DNA from: Dactylosporangium siamense
Lineage (GTDB): Bacteria; Actinomycetota; Actinomycetes; Mycobacteriales; Micromonosporaceae
Length of the DNA: 64,000 nt
Assembly (NCBI RefSeq): GCF_016862795.1
Contig: NZ_BONQ01000120.1
Location: 1 to 64,000, forward strand
Direction: 5' to 3'
The translations under genes were made by a program, and so were the position numbers. The stretch's first letter is position 1; each line of letters begins with the position of its first letter. Of this stretch, positions 32,128-39,370 are shown one piece after another. The notes beneath the pieces were generated by a model that saw nothing but the letters and a program-made list of their open reading frames with translations, had not been told where the DNA came from and searched no databases.

Positions 32128-32888
32128 CGCGCCGGGGTGACCCCGACGTGCCGGACGAAGTGCCGGTGCAGGTGTGACTGGTCGTGGAACCCGACCTCCG
32201 CGGCCACGTCGGCCGGGCGGCGACCGTCCAGCAGCAGCCGGCGGGCCTGCTCGACGCGGCGGCCCACCAGGTACCGGTGCGGCGGCAGGCCGAACGTCGC
32301 GGTGAACGACCGCACCAGGTGCCCGGGATGGCACTGCAGCAGCGCGCCCGCCTCCTGCAGCGTGATGCCCTCCCGGGTCCGCACGTCGAGGAGGTCCCGC
32401 AACTGGCCGGCGAGGCCCGTCGACAGCGCCGCCGGCGCGGCGGGCCGGCCGAAGTGGCCGCGCAGCCGGTCCCGGATCAACGCGAGCCGGCTCTCCGCCT
32501 CCAGCTCGTCGCCGGGCCTGTCCAGGGCGAGGTGCAGCTGGTGGATGCGCTGCCGCAGCAGCGGGTCGTCGACCCCGGGACGGTCCACGGCGGCGCCGGC
32601 GAGGCCCGCGTCCAGCACGCTCGTGTCGAGGTAGAGCACCCGCTTGCGGAAGCCGTCGCCGGTCGCCGCCCGGCCGTCGTGGGCGACGTTCGGCGGCAGC
32701 AGGGTCACCGAGGCGCCGGCCGCACCACGGTGATGCCGGTCCAGGTCGAAGCGGATCGCACCCTCGTCGACGATGAGCAGCGTCCACGCGTCGTGGACGT
32801 GCGGCGGATAGGCGTGGTCCACGAAATGCGCGTGGAACACCTCGGCGATGCCGGGCACCCTGGGCCGCCATGCGGTGACGAGCTCCAT
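32079..32888 (-). CDS. AraC-family regulator with AraC-binding cupin domain
   Basis: A 269-residue AraC regulator. The N-terminal ligand-binding cupin (EVFHAHFVDHAYPPHVHDAWTLLIVDEGAIRFDLD) is followed by the two HTH motifs: GITLQEAGALLQCHPGHLVRSFTATFGLPPHRYL and ADVAAEVGFHDQSHLHRHFVRHVGVTPARY. This type commonly controls an adjacent exporter; here the divergent neighbour is a DUF2000 gene. ATG 32888 has TACGTT 6 nt upstream and no Shine-Dalgarno, so it is probably leaderless. It overlaps the convergent cupin gene by 49 bp. Confidence 0.9.
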   Translation of the reverse strand: MELVTAWRPRVPGIAEVFHAHFVDHAYPPHVHDAWTLLIVDEGAIRFDLDRHHRGAAGASVTLLPPNVAHDGRAATGDGFRKRVLYLDTSVLDAGLAGAAVDRPGVDDPLLRQRIHQLHLALDRPGDELEAESRLALIRDRLRGHFGRPAAPAALSTGLAGQLRDLLDVRTREGITLQEAGALLQCHPGHLVRSFTATFGLPPHRYLVGRRVEQARRLLLDGRRPADVAAEVGFHDQSHLHRHFVRHVGVTPARYSAQGGVPNTLPSAR

Positions 32889-32936
32889 GTGCACAACGTA
32901 CAAGACCGCCCAGGTCAGGACCGGCACGCTGGGGCC

Positions 32937-33347
32937 ATGACGTTCCCCACGAAGATCGCCGTGCTGCTGCGGGACGACCTGGCGACCTGGCAGCGCCTCA
33001 ACGTCACCGCGTTCGTCGTCAGCGGCATCGCCGGCACGGCACCGCAGCTGCTCGGCGAGGACTACGTCGACGCCGACGGCACCCGGTACCTGCCCATGTT
33101 CGGCCAGCCCGTCATGGTCTTCGAGGGCGACGCGGCGACCCTCGCGGCCGCGCACCGCCGCGCCGTGGAACGTTCGGTCGCGTGTGCAACGTTCACGGAG
33201 GATCTGTTCAAGACCGGCAACGACGAGGACAACCGGGCCGCCGTCCGCGCCGTCCACCAGGCAGATCTCCGGCTCGTCGGGATCGCCGTGCACGGGCCGA
33301 AGAACGCCGTGGACCGGATCCTGAAAGGAGCCCGCCTGCATCGTTAG
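32937..33347 (+). CDS. DUF2000 family protein
   Basis: A 136-residue DUF2000 (PTH2-like fold) protein. It opens KIAVLLRDDLATWQRLNVTAFVVSGIAGT and continues MFGQPVMVFEGDAATLAAAHRRAVE and TGNDEDNRAAVRAV, the conserved family pattern; no activity is established for the family. ATG 32937 has CACGCT 6 nt upstream. Its stop codon TAG begins the hexamer TAGGCT that lies 8 nt before the next gene, so that gene's promoter is probably built into the end of this one. It diverges from an AraC gene. Confidence 0.85.
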   Translation: MTFPTKIAVLLRDDLATWQRLNVTAFVVSGIAGTAPQLLGEDYVDADGTRYLPMFGQPVMVFEGDAATLAAAHRRAVERSVACATFTEDLFKTGNDEDNRAAVRAVHQADLRLVGIAVHGPKNAVDRILKGARLHR

Positions 33348-33358
33348 GCTCCGCCGCC

Positions 33359-34798
33359 ATGGAGCTCCCACTCGCCGGCCGCGTCTGCGTCGCGTTCGAA
33401 GGTCCCGGCGCCGGCAGCGGACCGCTCTCGTGGGGCCAGATCGAAAGCTGGAACGCGGTGCGCACCCTCGGGCACTGGATGCCGATCGGCGGCGCGCTGC
33501 CGCTACGGCCCGGCACCACCGTCGAGGACGTGGCCAGCGAACTGCGTCACCATCTGAGCCGCCACCCGACGCTGCGGACGCTGCTGCGGATCCCGGCGGA
33601 CGGCGGCACCCCGACGCAGGAGGTCCAGGCTTCCGGTTTCTCGCTGCTGGAGGTGTACGACACGAGCGGCGCCGACCCGTCCGCCCTCGCCGATGCGGTC
33701 GCGGCCGCGTACCGCGACACCGACCTCGACTTCACCGCGGAGTATCCGATCCGCATGGCGGTCGTGCTGCACCACGGCGTGCCCAGCCACGTCGTCGCCC
33801 TGATCTCGCACTTCGCCGCCGACGGCGCGGGCGCCCAGGCGATGCTCCGCGACGTCTCCGCGGGTTCCCCGGCACTGCTCCGCGACGTCTCCGCTGGTTC
33901 CCCGGCGCCCGTTGCCGGGCGGCAACCCCTCGAACAGGCGCAGTGGCAGGCGTCGCCGGCCGGGCGGCGGCAGAACGAGTCCGCGCTCCGGCACTTCGAA
34001 GGCATCCTGCGCACCATGCCACCGGCCCGGTTCCGCACCCCGGCCGGACCCGAACGACCCCGGTTCTGGCGGGCCGTGTTCGACTCGGCCGCGCTGCCGC
34101 TCGCGCTGCGGGCGTTGACCGCCCGGACCGGCGCCGACCCTTCGGCCGTGCTCCTCGCCGTGTTCGCCATGGCCGTGCACGCGACATGCGGCGTCGACCC
34201 CGTCGTCGTGCGACCCCTGGTGAGCAACCGCTTCCGGCCCGGGCTCGCCGACGTGGTCTGCACCGCCGTGCAGGCGGGCCTGTGCCAGGTGCCGGTCGCC
34301 GGCCTGGACTTCGAGGACGTCCTGCCGCAGGCCCGGCGGGCGGCGACGATCGCGTACAAGCTGGCGTACTTCGACCAGCGTGACCTGTTCACCCTCCTCG
34401 ACCGGATCGGCGCCGACCGCGGGGAGCGGCTGGAGATCGGCTGCTTCCTCAACGACCGCCGCGACCCGTCCACCGGCGTGTCCCCCGCCGCTGGGGACCC
34501 TTCGACCGCCGTGGACCCTTCGACCGCTGGGGAGCTGCCGACCGCTGGGGAGCTGCCGACCGCCGGGGAGATCGAGGCGGCGCTGTCGCGGTCGGCGTTC
34601 GGCTGGGTGGTCCGGCGGGCGGTGCCCGGGTTCGAGCCGATGATCCTCGACGTCGAGGACACCGCGACCGGGTTGCGCTGCACCGCGCACACCGACACCG
34701 CGCACATCTCCCCCGCCGACACCGAGGCGCTGTTGCGTCACCTGGAGCGCATCGCCGTCGCCTGCGCGGTCACAGCGTCAGCCGTTCGATCTGGGTGA
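33359..34798 (+). CDS. Stand-alone NRPS condensation-domain-like protein
   Basis: A 479-residue single-domain protein of the condensation/acyl-transferase superfamily. The catalytic motif reads SHFAADG (about residue 152): the first His of HHxxxDG is Ser while the catalytic second His and DG are kept. WRAVFDSAALPLALRALTARTGADPSAVLLAVFAMAVH and RPLVSNRFRPGLADVVCTAVQ correspond to later core motifs. There is no carrier or adenylation domain nearby. Two low-complexity inserts, LRDVSAGSPA(L/P) twice and several DPSTA/GELPTAG units, interrupt it. Such proteins may move acyl groups in secondary metabolism. The 3' end overlaps the convergent gene by 29 bp. Confidence 0.78.
   Translation: MELPLAGRVCVAFEGPGAGSGPLSWGQIESWNAVRTLGHWMPIGGALPLRPGTTVEDVASELRHHLSRHPTLRTLLRIPADGGTPTQEVQASGFSLLEVYDTSGADPSALADAVAAAYRDTDLDFTAEYPIRMAVVLHHGVPSHVVALISHFAADGAGAQAMLRDVSAGSPALLRDVSAGSPAPVAGRQPLEQAQWQASPAGRRQNESALRHFEGILRTMPPARFRTPAGPERPRFWRAVFDSAALPLALRALTARTGADPSAVLLAVFAMAVHATCGVDPVVVRPLVSNRFRPGLADVVCTAVQAGLCQVPVAGLDFEDVLPQARRAATIAYKLAYFDQRDLFTLLDRIGADRGERLEIGCFLNDRRDPSTGVSPAAGDPSTAVDPSTAGELPTAGELPTAGEIEAALSRSAFGWVVRRAVPGFEPMILDVEDTATGLRCTAHTDTAHISPADTEALLRHLERIAVACAVTASAVRSG
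33845..33910 (+). repeat. 33-bp tandem duplication inside the condensation gene
   Basis: Two copies of a 33-bp unit encode LRDVSAGSPA(L/P). They differ at very few positions, so the duplication looks recent. It lies shortly after the catalytic motif, in a loop of the fold. Confidence 0.75.
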
Positions 34799-35540
34799 GG
34801 GCCGCCAGTGCCGTCTCGTCCAGCGGCGGCACCGGCCGTGTCGTCGTGACGGGACCGCCGGTCGCAAGGAAGTTGCCGGCGGACATCCGGACGTGCACGC
34901 CGTCAGGACGATACGTGTCGACCGTGAGCAGAACCGCGCCCCCGCCGTAGTCGACCCTGGACCGGTAGACGACCGTGCCGTCCGGCTGGTCCTCCCGCAC
35001 GCAGGTGGCGGTCTCCACGTCCCGGACACAGGCACGCCCGGCGGGGGCGGGCTGCCGGACGACCCAGGCCTCGAGGTGGGCTGCACCGGCAGCGTCGACG
35101 ATGTGCACCCTGGCGCGAAATCCCCCGGCCTCGGGGCGGAACCACACCCCCGGCGTGCAGGTGACGGCGTCCAGCAACGTCGCACCCGGCAACGCCTGGC
35201 GCAGCGGGCCCTCGAAGACCATCGCCAGCTTGGACCCCTCCACGGTGCGGAGCCTCGCCCTGGCCTGCGCAATCACCTCGTCCGCCGACGGCTCGGAAGC
35301 CCCGCCACCGACCGCCGGCACGCACGCGGCGAGCTGTGCGGCGCTGTCGTCGCCCGCTCCGCCGCCGTCGAGCGGCACCGTCACGGCGAGCGCGAGCGCG
35401 AGCGCCGCCACCACCGCGGTCACGAACGCCCGGGTCCGTCGCCGGTGCCGGTGCGCCCGCCGCACGACGGCGTCGAGGTCAACGGACGACGGCGGCAGCG
35501 GAGGGTCGAGCTCACGCAGGGCGTCGGTCAGCTGGTCCAC
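34770..35540 (-). CDS. Membrane protein, probable anti-sigma partner
   Basis: A 256-residue protein with one membrane segment after a short basic cytoplasmic part (HRHRRRTRAFVTAVVAALALALAVTVPL). The ~190-residue extracytoplasmic domain contains paired Cys (LLDAVTCTPGVW, ACVRDVETATCVRED). It starts GTG 35540 with AGAGGAG at 5 nt, inside the last codons of the sigma gene (13-bp overlap), so the two are co-translated. Position and topology fit the anti-sigma/accessory proteins of SigE-family sigma factors, though no ZAS zinc motif is present. Confidence 0.7.
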   Translation of the reverse strand: MDQLTDALRELDPPLPPSSVDLDAVVRRAHRHRRRTRAFVTAVVAALALALAVTVPLDGGGAGDDSAAQLAACVPAVGGGASEPSADEVIAQARARLRTVEGSKLAMVFEGPLRQALPGATLLDAVTCTPGVWFRPEAGGFRARVHIVDAAGAAHLEAWVVRQPAPAGRACVRDVETATCVREDQPDGTVVYRSRVDYGGGAVLLTVDTYRPDGVHVRMSAGNFLATGGPVTTTRPVPPLDETALAALTQIERLTL

Positions 35541-36037
35541 GGTGACTCCTCTTGAACGGAAAGGCGTTCCCGCAACGTGTCGAGGGCCCGCGCCGCCTGG
35601 CTCTTGACCGTGCCGGGGCTGCACCCGAGCTCCCGCGCGGTCTCCTCGACGGACAGGTCGCAGCAGTACCGCAGCACGACCACGGCACGGCGGCGGGCCG
35701 GCAGCTCGTCGAGCAGCGCCAGCAGCGACACCCGTTCGTCGACGGCGTCGCTGCCGCCCGGAACCGGCGCGGGCTCCGGCAGCGCGGCGAGGGTGCGTTC
35801 GCGGCGCCACGGGCGGCGGCGCTCGTTGAGCATCGTGCGCACCAGGACCCGCCGGACGTAGGCGTCGACGTTGTCCGCCGCCGACACCTTCGGCCAGTGC
35901 AGCAGCAGCCGGACCAGGGTCGCGGACAGCACGTCGTCGGCCGTGTGCCAGTCACCGCACAGCAGGTACGCGACCCGGCGCAGCGCCGGCAGCCGGCCGG
36001 TCACGTACTCGCGGTATCCCTCGACATCCGTTGCCAC
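35528..36037 (-). CDS. SigE-family ECF-type RNA polymerase sigma factor
   Basis: A 169-residue sigma factor. Region 2 is REYVTGRLPALRRVAYLLCGDWHTADDVLSATLVRLLLHWPKV, followed by VDAYVRRVLVRTMLNERRRPWRRE. Region 4 is LPARRRAVVVLRYCCDLSVEETARELGCSPGTVKSQAARALDTLR. This is the actinobacterial SigE/SigM-like layout with R-R-x-x-x-E. GTG 36037 follows an AGGTGG-type site; an upstream GTG at 36043 is possible. It heads a two-gene unit with the membrane protein. Its signal is unknown. Confidence 0.9.
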   Translation of the reverse strand: MATDVEGYREYVTGRLPALRRVAYLLCGDWHTADDVLSATLVRLLLHWPKVSAADNVDAYVRRVLVRTMLNERRRPWRRERTLAALPEPAPVPGGSDAVDERVSLLALLDELPARRRAVVVLRYCCDLSVEETARELGCSPGTVKSQAARALDTLRERLSVQEESPWTS

Positions 36038-36043
36038 AACCAC

Positions 36044-36084
36044 CTGACACGGCGGGCACCGCCGGGGGTTGCCTGGTGTGTCAG
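36044..36084. terminator. Nested hairpin upstream of the sigma gene
   Basis: CTGACAC (36044-36050) and GTGTCAG (36078-36084) form an outer inverted repeat. GGCGG-gca-CCGCC lies inside the loop. It falls right at the end of the upstream minus-strand gene and just before the sigma gene start, so it may be a terminator or a regulatory site. Confidence 0.45.
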
Positions 36085-36500
36085 TGTTCCTGGTCGCGCA
36101 GCAGCTCGGCGAACTCGGCGTAGGACAGGTCCGACTTCGGCAGGATGCCGGCCGCGACCATCGCGGGACCGAGTTCCCGCCGCACCTCGGGGTCGTCGCA
36201 CTCCAGGCCGAACTGGATGACCTCGGCGACGACCTCGGTGGTGCCGGCGCGGAAGAAGGTGCCGCTGTCGACCTGATACAGCCACGCGTCGAACCGCGCC
36301 TCGGCGCCGTCGACGACCCGCCACAGGGTGCAGAACCCGCGGAAGCTCGCCTCATCGTGGTCGTCGTCGGCGAGCCGGGCCTCGGCGTCGAGGTCCTCGC
36401 CGTCGTACAACCGGCCGGCGGCCCGCAGCTGCTCGCGCTCGACCGGGCTCAGCCCGCCGGCGTCGATGATCTCCCGCTCGTCCACGAATCGGCTCGCCAC
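36081..36500 (-). CDS. Hypothetical acidic protein
   Basis: A 139-residue acidic protein with no family I recognise. It reads ASRFVDEREIIDAGGLSPVEREQLRAAGRLYDGEDLDAEARLADDDHDE, then FRGFCTLWRVVDGAEARFDAWLYQVDSGTFFRAGTTEVVAEVIQFGLEC, the second part suggesting a mixed beta-alpha domain. The start is GTG 36500. It lies between a long inverted repeat and the sigma gene on the same strand. It is probably a real gene by codon bias; function unknown. Confidence 0.6.
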   Translation of the reverse strand: MASRFVDEREIIDAGGLSPVEREQLRAAGRLYDGEDLDAEARLADDDHDEASFRGFCTLWRVVDGAEARFDAWLYQVDSGTFFRAGTTEVVAEVIQFGLECDDPEVRRELGPAMVAAGILPKSDLSYAEFAELLRDQEH

Positions 36501-36524
36501 GGCGCACAGCTAACCGCACTTTCC

Positions 36525-36578
36525 CATGATCCGGAAGACCTCGTGCACCCAGAGGCATCCAAGGTCTGCCGGATCATG
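36525..36578. repeat. Long imperfect inverted repeat, REP-like or terminator
   Basis: Two 17-bp arms, CATGATCCGGAAGACCT (36525-36541) and AGGTCTGCCGGATCATG (36562-36578), match as reverse complements at 16 of 17 positions around a 20-bp loop. The right arm includes the stop codon of the histidine phosphatase gene. There is no T-run. It may be a terminator or one copy of a dispersed palindromic repeat. Confidence 0.7.
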
Positions 36579-37248
36579 AGAAGGGGGCCGCGTTGAACCG
36601 TTCGGGCCGCAACCCGTCGCCGTCGGACCGCCAGCTGCTGATGGAGCCGTTGCCGAGCGTCGTGGCCCGGGCGAGTTCCATCAGGTGTGCCTCGTCGAGG
36701 CCTTCCACCAGATACCGCACGAGCATGACGACCGCTTCGTGGCCGAACAGGACGACCCGGCCGCCGGGGTGCTCGGACCGCACGTCGCTGAGCAGTGACC
36801 GCAGCCGCAGCAGCACGTCGGCCCAGGACTCGCCGCCGGGTGGGCGGTAGTAGAACTTGCCGAGCCGGCGGCGCCTGGCCGCCTCCAGCGGCAGCCGGGC
36901 CTCGACGCCGCGCGCGGTGAGCCGGTCGATGACGCCGAGCTCGCGGTCGCGGAGGCGCTCGTCGAACACGGCCGGGATGCCCGTCCCGGCGAGGGCCAGC
37001 TCCGCGGTCTGCCGGGTCCGCAGGTACGGCGACACGACCGCCACCTGCGGCCGCTCCCCGGTGGGCAGCTCGGCGATCCACCGGGCGACGGCCTCCGCCT
37101 GCTCGCGGCCGAGCTCCGACAGCGGCACGTCGGCGTCACGCTCGGGGACGGCGATCTCCTCCAGTCCACCCTGCTCGGCTTGTTGTGCAAGCACGTTTCC
37201 GGTCGACTGCCCGTGCCGGATGACACCGAGCCACTGGAGTTCCGCCAT
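36574..37248 (-). CDS. Histidine phosphatase (phosphoglycerate mutase-like)
   Basis: A 224-residue member of the histidine phosphatase superfamily. The catalytic motif is GVIRHGQSTGN (RHG with the phosphorylated His). VVSPYLRTRQTAELAL supplies the second Arg, FDERLRDRELGVIDRL the conserved acid region, and VVLFGHEAVVMLV the second catalytic His. The phosphatase is complete; substrate is not identifiable. ATG 37248 follows AGAGG at 6 nt. A long inverted repeat begins at its stop codon. Confidence 0.88.
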   Translation of the reverse strand: MAELQWLGVIRHGQSTGNVLAQQAEQGGLEEIAVPERDADVPLSELGREQAEAVARWIAELPTGERPQVAVVSPYLRTRQTAELALAGTGIPAVFDERLRDRELGVIDRLTARGVEARLPLEAARRRRLGKFYYRPPGGESWADVLLRLRSLLSDVRSEHPGGRVVLFGHEAVVMLVRYLVEGLDEAHLMELARATTLGNGSISSWRSDGDGLRPERFNAAPFS

Positions 37249-37332
37249 GCCGTACCTCTGCCCCGGCCGGATTCCCTTCACACAACGACTCTGGCAAGAT
37301 CGGTGCCTCAGTCTCCGGGGGGTTGGGCAGCG

Positions 37333-38325
37333 ATGCTGACGAATGCGGTGTTCACGCTCGGTGTCGTGCTCGTGGTCGCCGGGGTCGCCGGATGGGTCGC
37401 CGCCGGCATCCTCAACCGCGCCGGCGCCGGCGGCCCCCGCGGGCGCGGCCCGCAGCCCGGCGAGATCTGGTGGGCGACCGTGCCCTACCGCGACGGCGAG
37501 GGCGAGAAGCGCCGTCCCGCGCTCGTGCTGGCCGGCGACGGACGCTCGTACACCATCTTGAAGATCACCAGCCAGGACAAGAGCCAGCGGCACGACCACC
37601 TCGAGATCCCCACCCGCACCTGGGACCGCCGCGCCACCTACAACAGCTTCCTGGATCTCTCCGCACCCTTCCAGCTCAACCGCCTCGACTTCGCCAACCG
37701 CGCCGGCGCCGTCGACCCGGCGATCTGGCAGCGGGTCACGCAGCTGCACCGGGTCGGCCTGCCCGTCGTGGGCCCGTCGTTGCCGCGCGGGCGGCTCGTC
37801 GCCTGGCTCGGCACCCTCTCGTTCGTGCTCGGGGTGCTCGCCAGCTGCGCCGGCATCGCCGGCCCGTGGCTCAACGACGTCCGCAAGGACGTGGAGGCCG
37901 CCGCGACCGCGGACGTGCCGCTGCACGACGCCGACCGCACCGCCACCGACCGCGGCGAGTCGGGCCGCCGCTACGACAGCACCCTCAACGGCGTGCACTT
38001 CGCCGACTCGACCGGCTTCTGGGTCGGCTGCGAGGGCAAGGCGTCGGTGGTGACGTTCGGGCTGGACGGCAAGTTCAAGCGCTTCACCGGCACGGCCGGC
38101 CTGGACCCCGTCGCGCCGAAGGACGTCGTGGTGCAGCTCGTCGTCGAGGTCGACGGCAAGGACGCGGCGACGGTGTCGGTGAGCCGGACCGCCTCGGCGC
38201 CCCTCGACGTCGACCTCACCTCGGCCCGCACGCTGACCCTGTCGGCACTGAAGACCAAGGGCACCTGCGCCACCGCCACCCGCCCGTACGGCGCCGTCGG
38301 CGACGCCCTGCTGCACCGCGGCTGA
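37333..38325 (+). CDS. Membrane PemK/MazF-like domain fused to NPCBM-like domain
   Basis: A 330-residue protein with an unusual architecture. Residues 1-28 are a membrane segment (NAVFTLGVVLVVAGVAGWVAAGIL). Residues ~40-150 follow the PemK/MazF pattern (PGEIWWATVPYRDGEGEKRRPALVLAG, TILKITSQDKSQRHDHLEIPT) with the R-P-x-x-V-L and I-T-S motifs that hold toxin active-site residues. A second membrane segment (LGTLSFVLGVLASCAGIAGPWL) comes next. The C-terminal ~120 residues (LNGVHFADSTGFWVGCEGKASVVTFGLDGKFKRFTGTAG, VVVQLVVEVDGKDAATVSV) look like an NPCBM/sugar-binding beta-sandwich outside the cell. No antitoxin gene is adjacent, so it is probably not a simple toxin. GGGGGG precedes the ATG. Confidence 0.75.
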   Translation: MLTNAVFTLGVVLVVAGVAGWVAAGILNRAGAGGPRGRGPQPGEIWWATVPYRDGEGEKRRPALVLAGDGRSYTILKITSQDKSQRHDHLEIPTRTWDRRATYNSFLDLSAPFQLNRLDFANRAGAVDPAIWQRVTQLHRVGLPVVGPSLPRGRLVAWLGTLSFVLGVLASCAGIAGPWLNDVRKDVEAAATADVPLHDADRTATDRGESGRRYDSTLNGVHFADSTGFWVGCEGKASVVTFGLDGKFKRFTGTAGLDPVAPKDVVVQLVVEVDGKDAATVSVSRTASAPLDVDLTSARTLTLSALKTKGTCATATRPYGAVGDALLHRG

Positions 38326-38636
38326 CCCCCCTCAGGTCTCCGGCATCCACCAGATCTCGCCCCTCATGAACCGCCGCGGCGGCCCGGATCCTCAGCGAAA
38401 ACCGGCGTAGCGACGCGCCGCGGGGCGGGGTGACATCGCGTGTGAGATCGATGGTGAACGCTAGCTGATCTCCCTGGAGCGAATAGGTTCCGAACTACAC
38501 CCGGGGTTCATTCCGGTTGTAGACAACCGTTTCGCCTTGTCCAGGTTCCTGGAAAGCCCTTGCTCGAACGGGGCTGGGTCGGACGTTGGCCCGCAGGATG
38601 CACAGCTGAGTCCTGGACCTACCGTGGGAGCACGTT
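38326..38636 (+). promoter_or_regulatory. Structured 5' region of the NlpC/P60 gene
   Basis: No gene is seen in these 311 bp. Three hairpins can be drawn on the plus strand: CGGTTGT-ag-ACAACCG (38514-38529), CCAGG-tt-CCTGG (38541-38552) and AGCCCT with GGGGCT (38555-38575). GTGGGAG at 38624-38630 is a good ribosome site. The conserved words of the c-di-AMP (ydaO) riboswitch known before such genes are missing. It could be a different regulatory leader or simply GC-rich spacer. Confidence 0.35.
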
Positions 38637-39299
38637 CTGTCCTCAGTTCGCCGCCTCGTTGCGGTCTCAATAGTCCTGTCCGCTGTCGTACTTCCCGCAC
38701 CACCCGCGGTCGCCGCCACGGCGCCGGCCTGGGTCGACATACCGCAGCCGGTCGCTGCCCGGACGCCGGTGCTGCGGGCCGACCGGTTCTTCGAACGGCG
38801 TACAGCGCCGGTCCGGCCGGTCACCGAGGTCACGCTGGTCGTGACGAAGGACCCGGAGCCGGCCAAGCCGAAGGTCACCACTCCGAAGGCAACGAAACCC
38901 AAGACGACGACCAAGCCGAAGAAGCCCGCTGCACCGCAGGTGCAGACGCCGGTCGTCGCCGGTTCGGTGAGCGCCGTTTTGGCGTACGCGAAGGCACAGC
39001 AGGGCAAGCCCTACGTGTGGGCAGCCGCTGGGCCGAACGGGTTCGACTGCTCGGGGCTGGTCGTGGCCAGCTATGCCCGGGCCGGTATCACACTCCCGCA
39101 CCAGACCGGCGGCCTGATCGGCCGTGGACGGTCGGTGTCCCGCGCGCAACTGCAGCCGGGAGACCTGGTGTTCCCCAGTTCCGGCCACGTCGGGATCTAC
39201 GTGGGTGACGGCATGATGATCCATGCCCCGCACCCCGGGGACCATGTCCGGATCGCCAAGGTCTACGCGTTCTACGCCGGGCGCCGCATCATCGGCTGA
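38637..39299 (+). CDS. Secreted NlpC/P60 peptidoglycan hydrolase, CTG start
   Basis: About 220 aa. The C-terminal ~115 residues are an NlpC/P60 domain: VLAYAKAQQGKPYVWAAAGPNGFDCSGLVVASYARAG (catalytic Cys), PGDLVFPSSGHVGIYVGDGMMIHAPHPGDHVRI (catalytic His). Before it lies a Lys/Pro/Thr linker. No ATG, GTG or TTG allows a signal peptide, because a TGA stop closes the frame at 38609. CTG 38637 lies 6 nt after GTGGGAG and gives a convincing signal (SSVRRLVAVSIVLSAVV...PPAVAA), so CTG is the likely start. GTG 38769 would remove export. Confidence 0.8.
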   Translation: MSSVRRLVAVSIVLSAVVLPAPPAVAATAPAWVDIPQPVAARTPVLRADRFFERRTAPVRPVTEVTLVVTKDPEPAKPKVTTPKATKPKTTTKPKKPAAPQVQTPVVAGSVSAVLAYAKAQQGKPYVWAAAGPNGFDCSGLVVASYARAGITLPHQTGGLIGRGRSVSRAQLQPGDLVFPSSGHVGIYVGDGMMIHAPHPGDHVRIAKVYAFYAGRRIIG

Positions 39300-39370
39300 C
39301 CCGTCGTCGCGCCGGTCTTCGCCGGTGCGTCGTGACGCACGTGATCGCCGCCGCCCGCTATGGTGCTGAG

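Noticed and set aside
33842-34580. Repeats in the condensation gene as CRISPR-like or mobile repeats
   Set aside because: They are in-frame tandem coding repeats without spacers or flanking mobile genes.
37333-38325. Calling the PemK-like gene a type II toxin
   Set aside because: There is no antitoxin gene beside it, and the domain is tethered between membrane segments and fused to another domain.
38326-38636. c-di-AMP (ydaO) riboswitch before the NlpC/P60 gene
   Set aside because: The expected conserved words (such as GGGTGAATC and CAGCTAACC) are absent.
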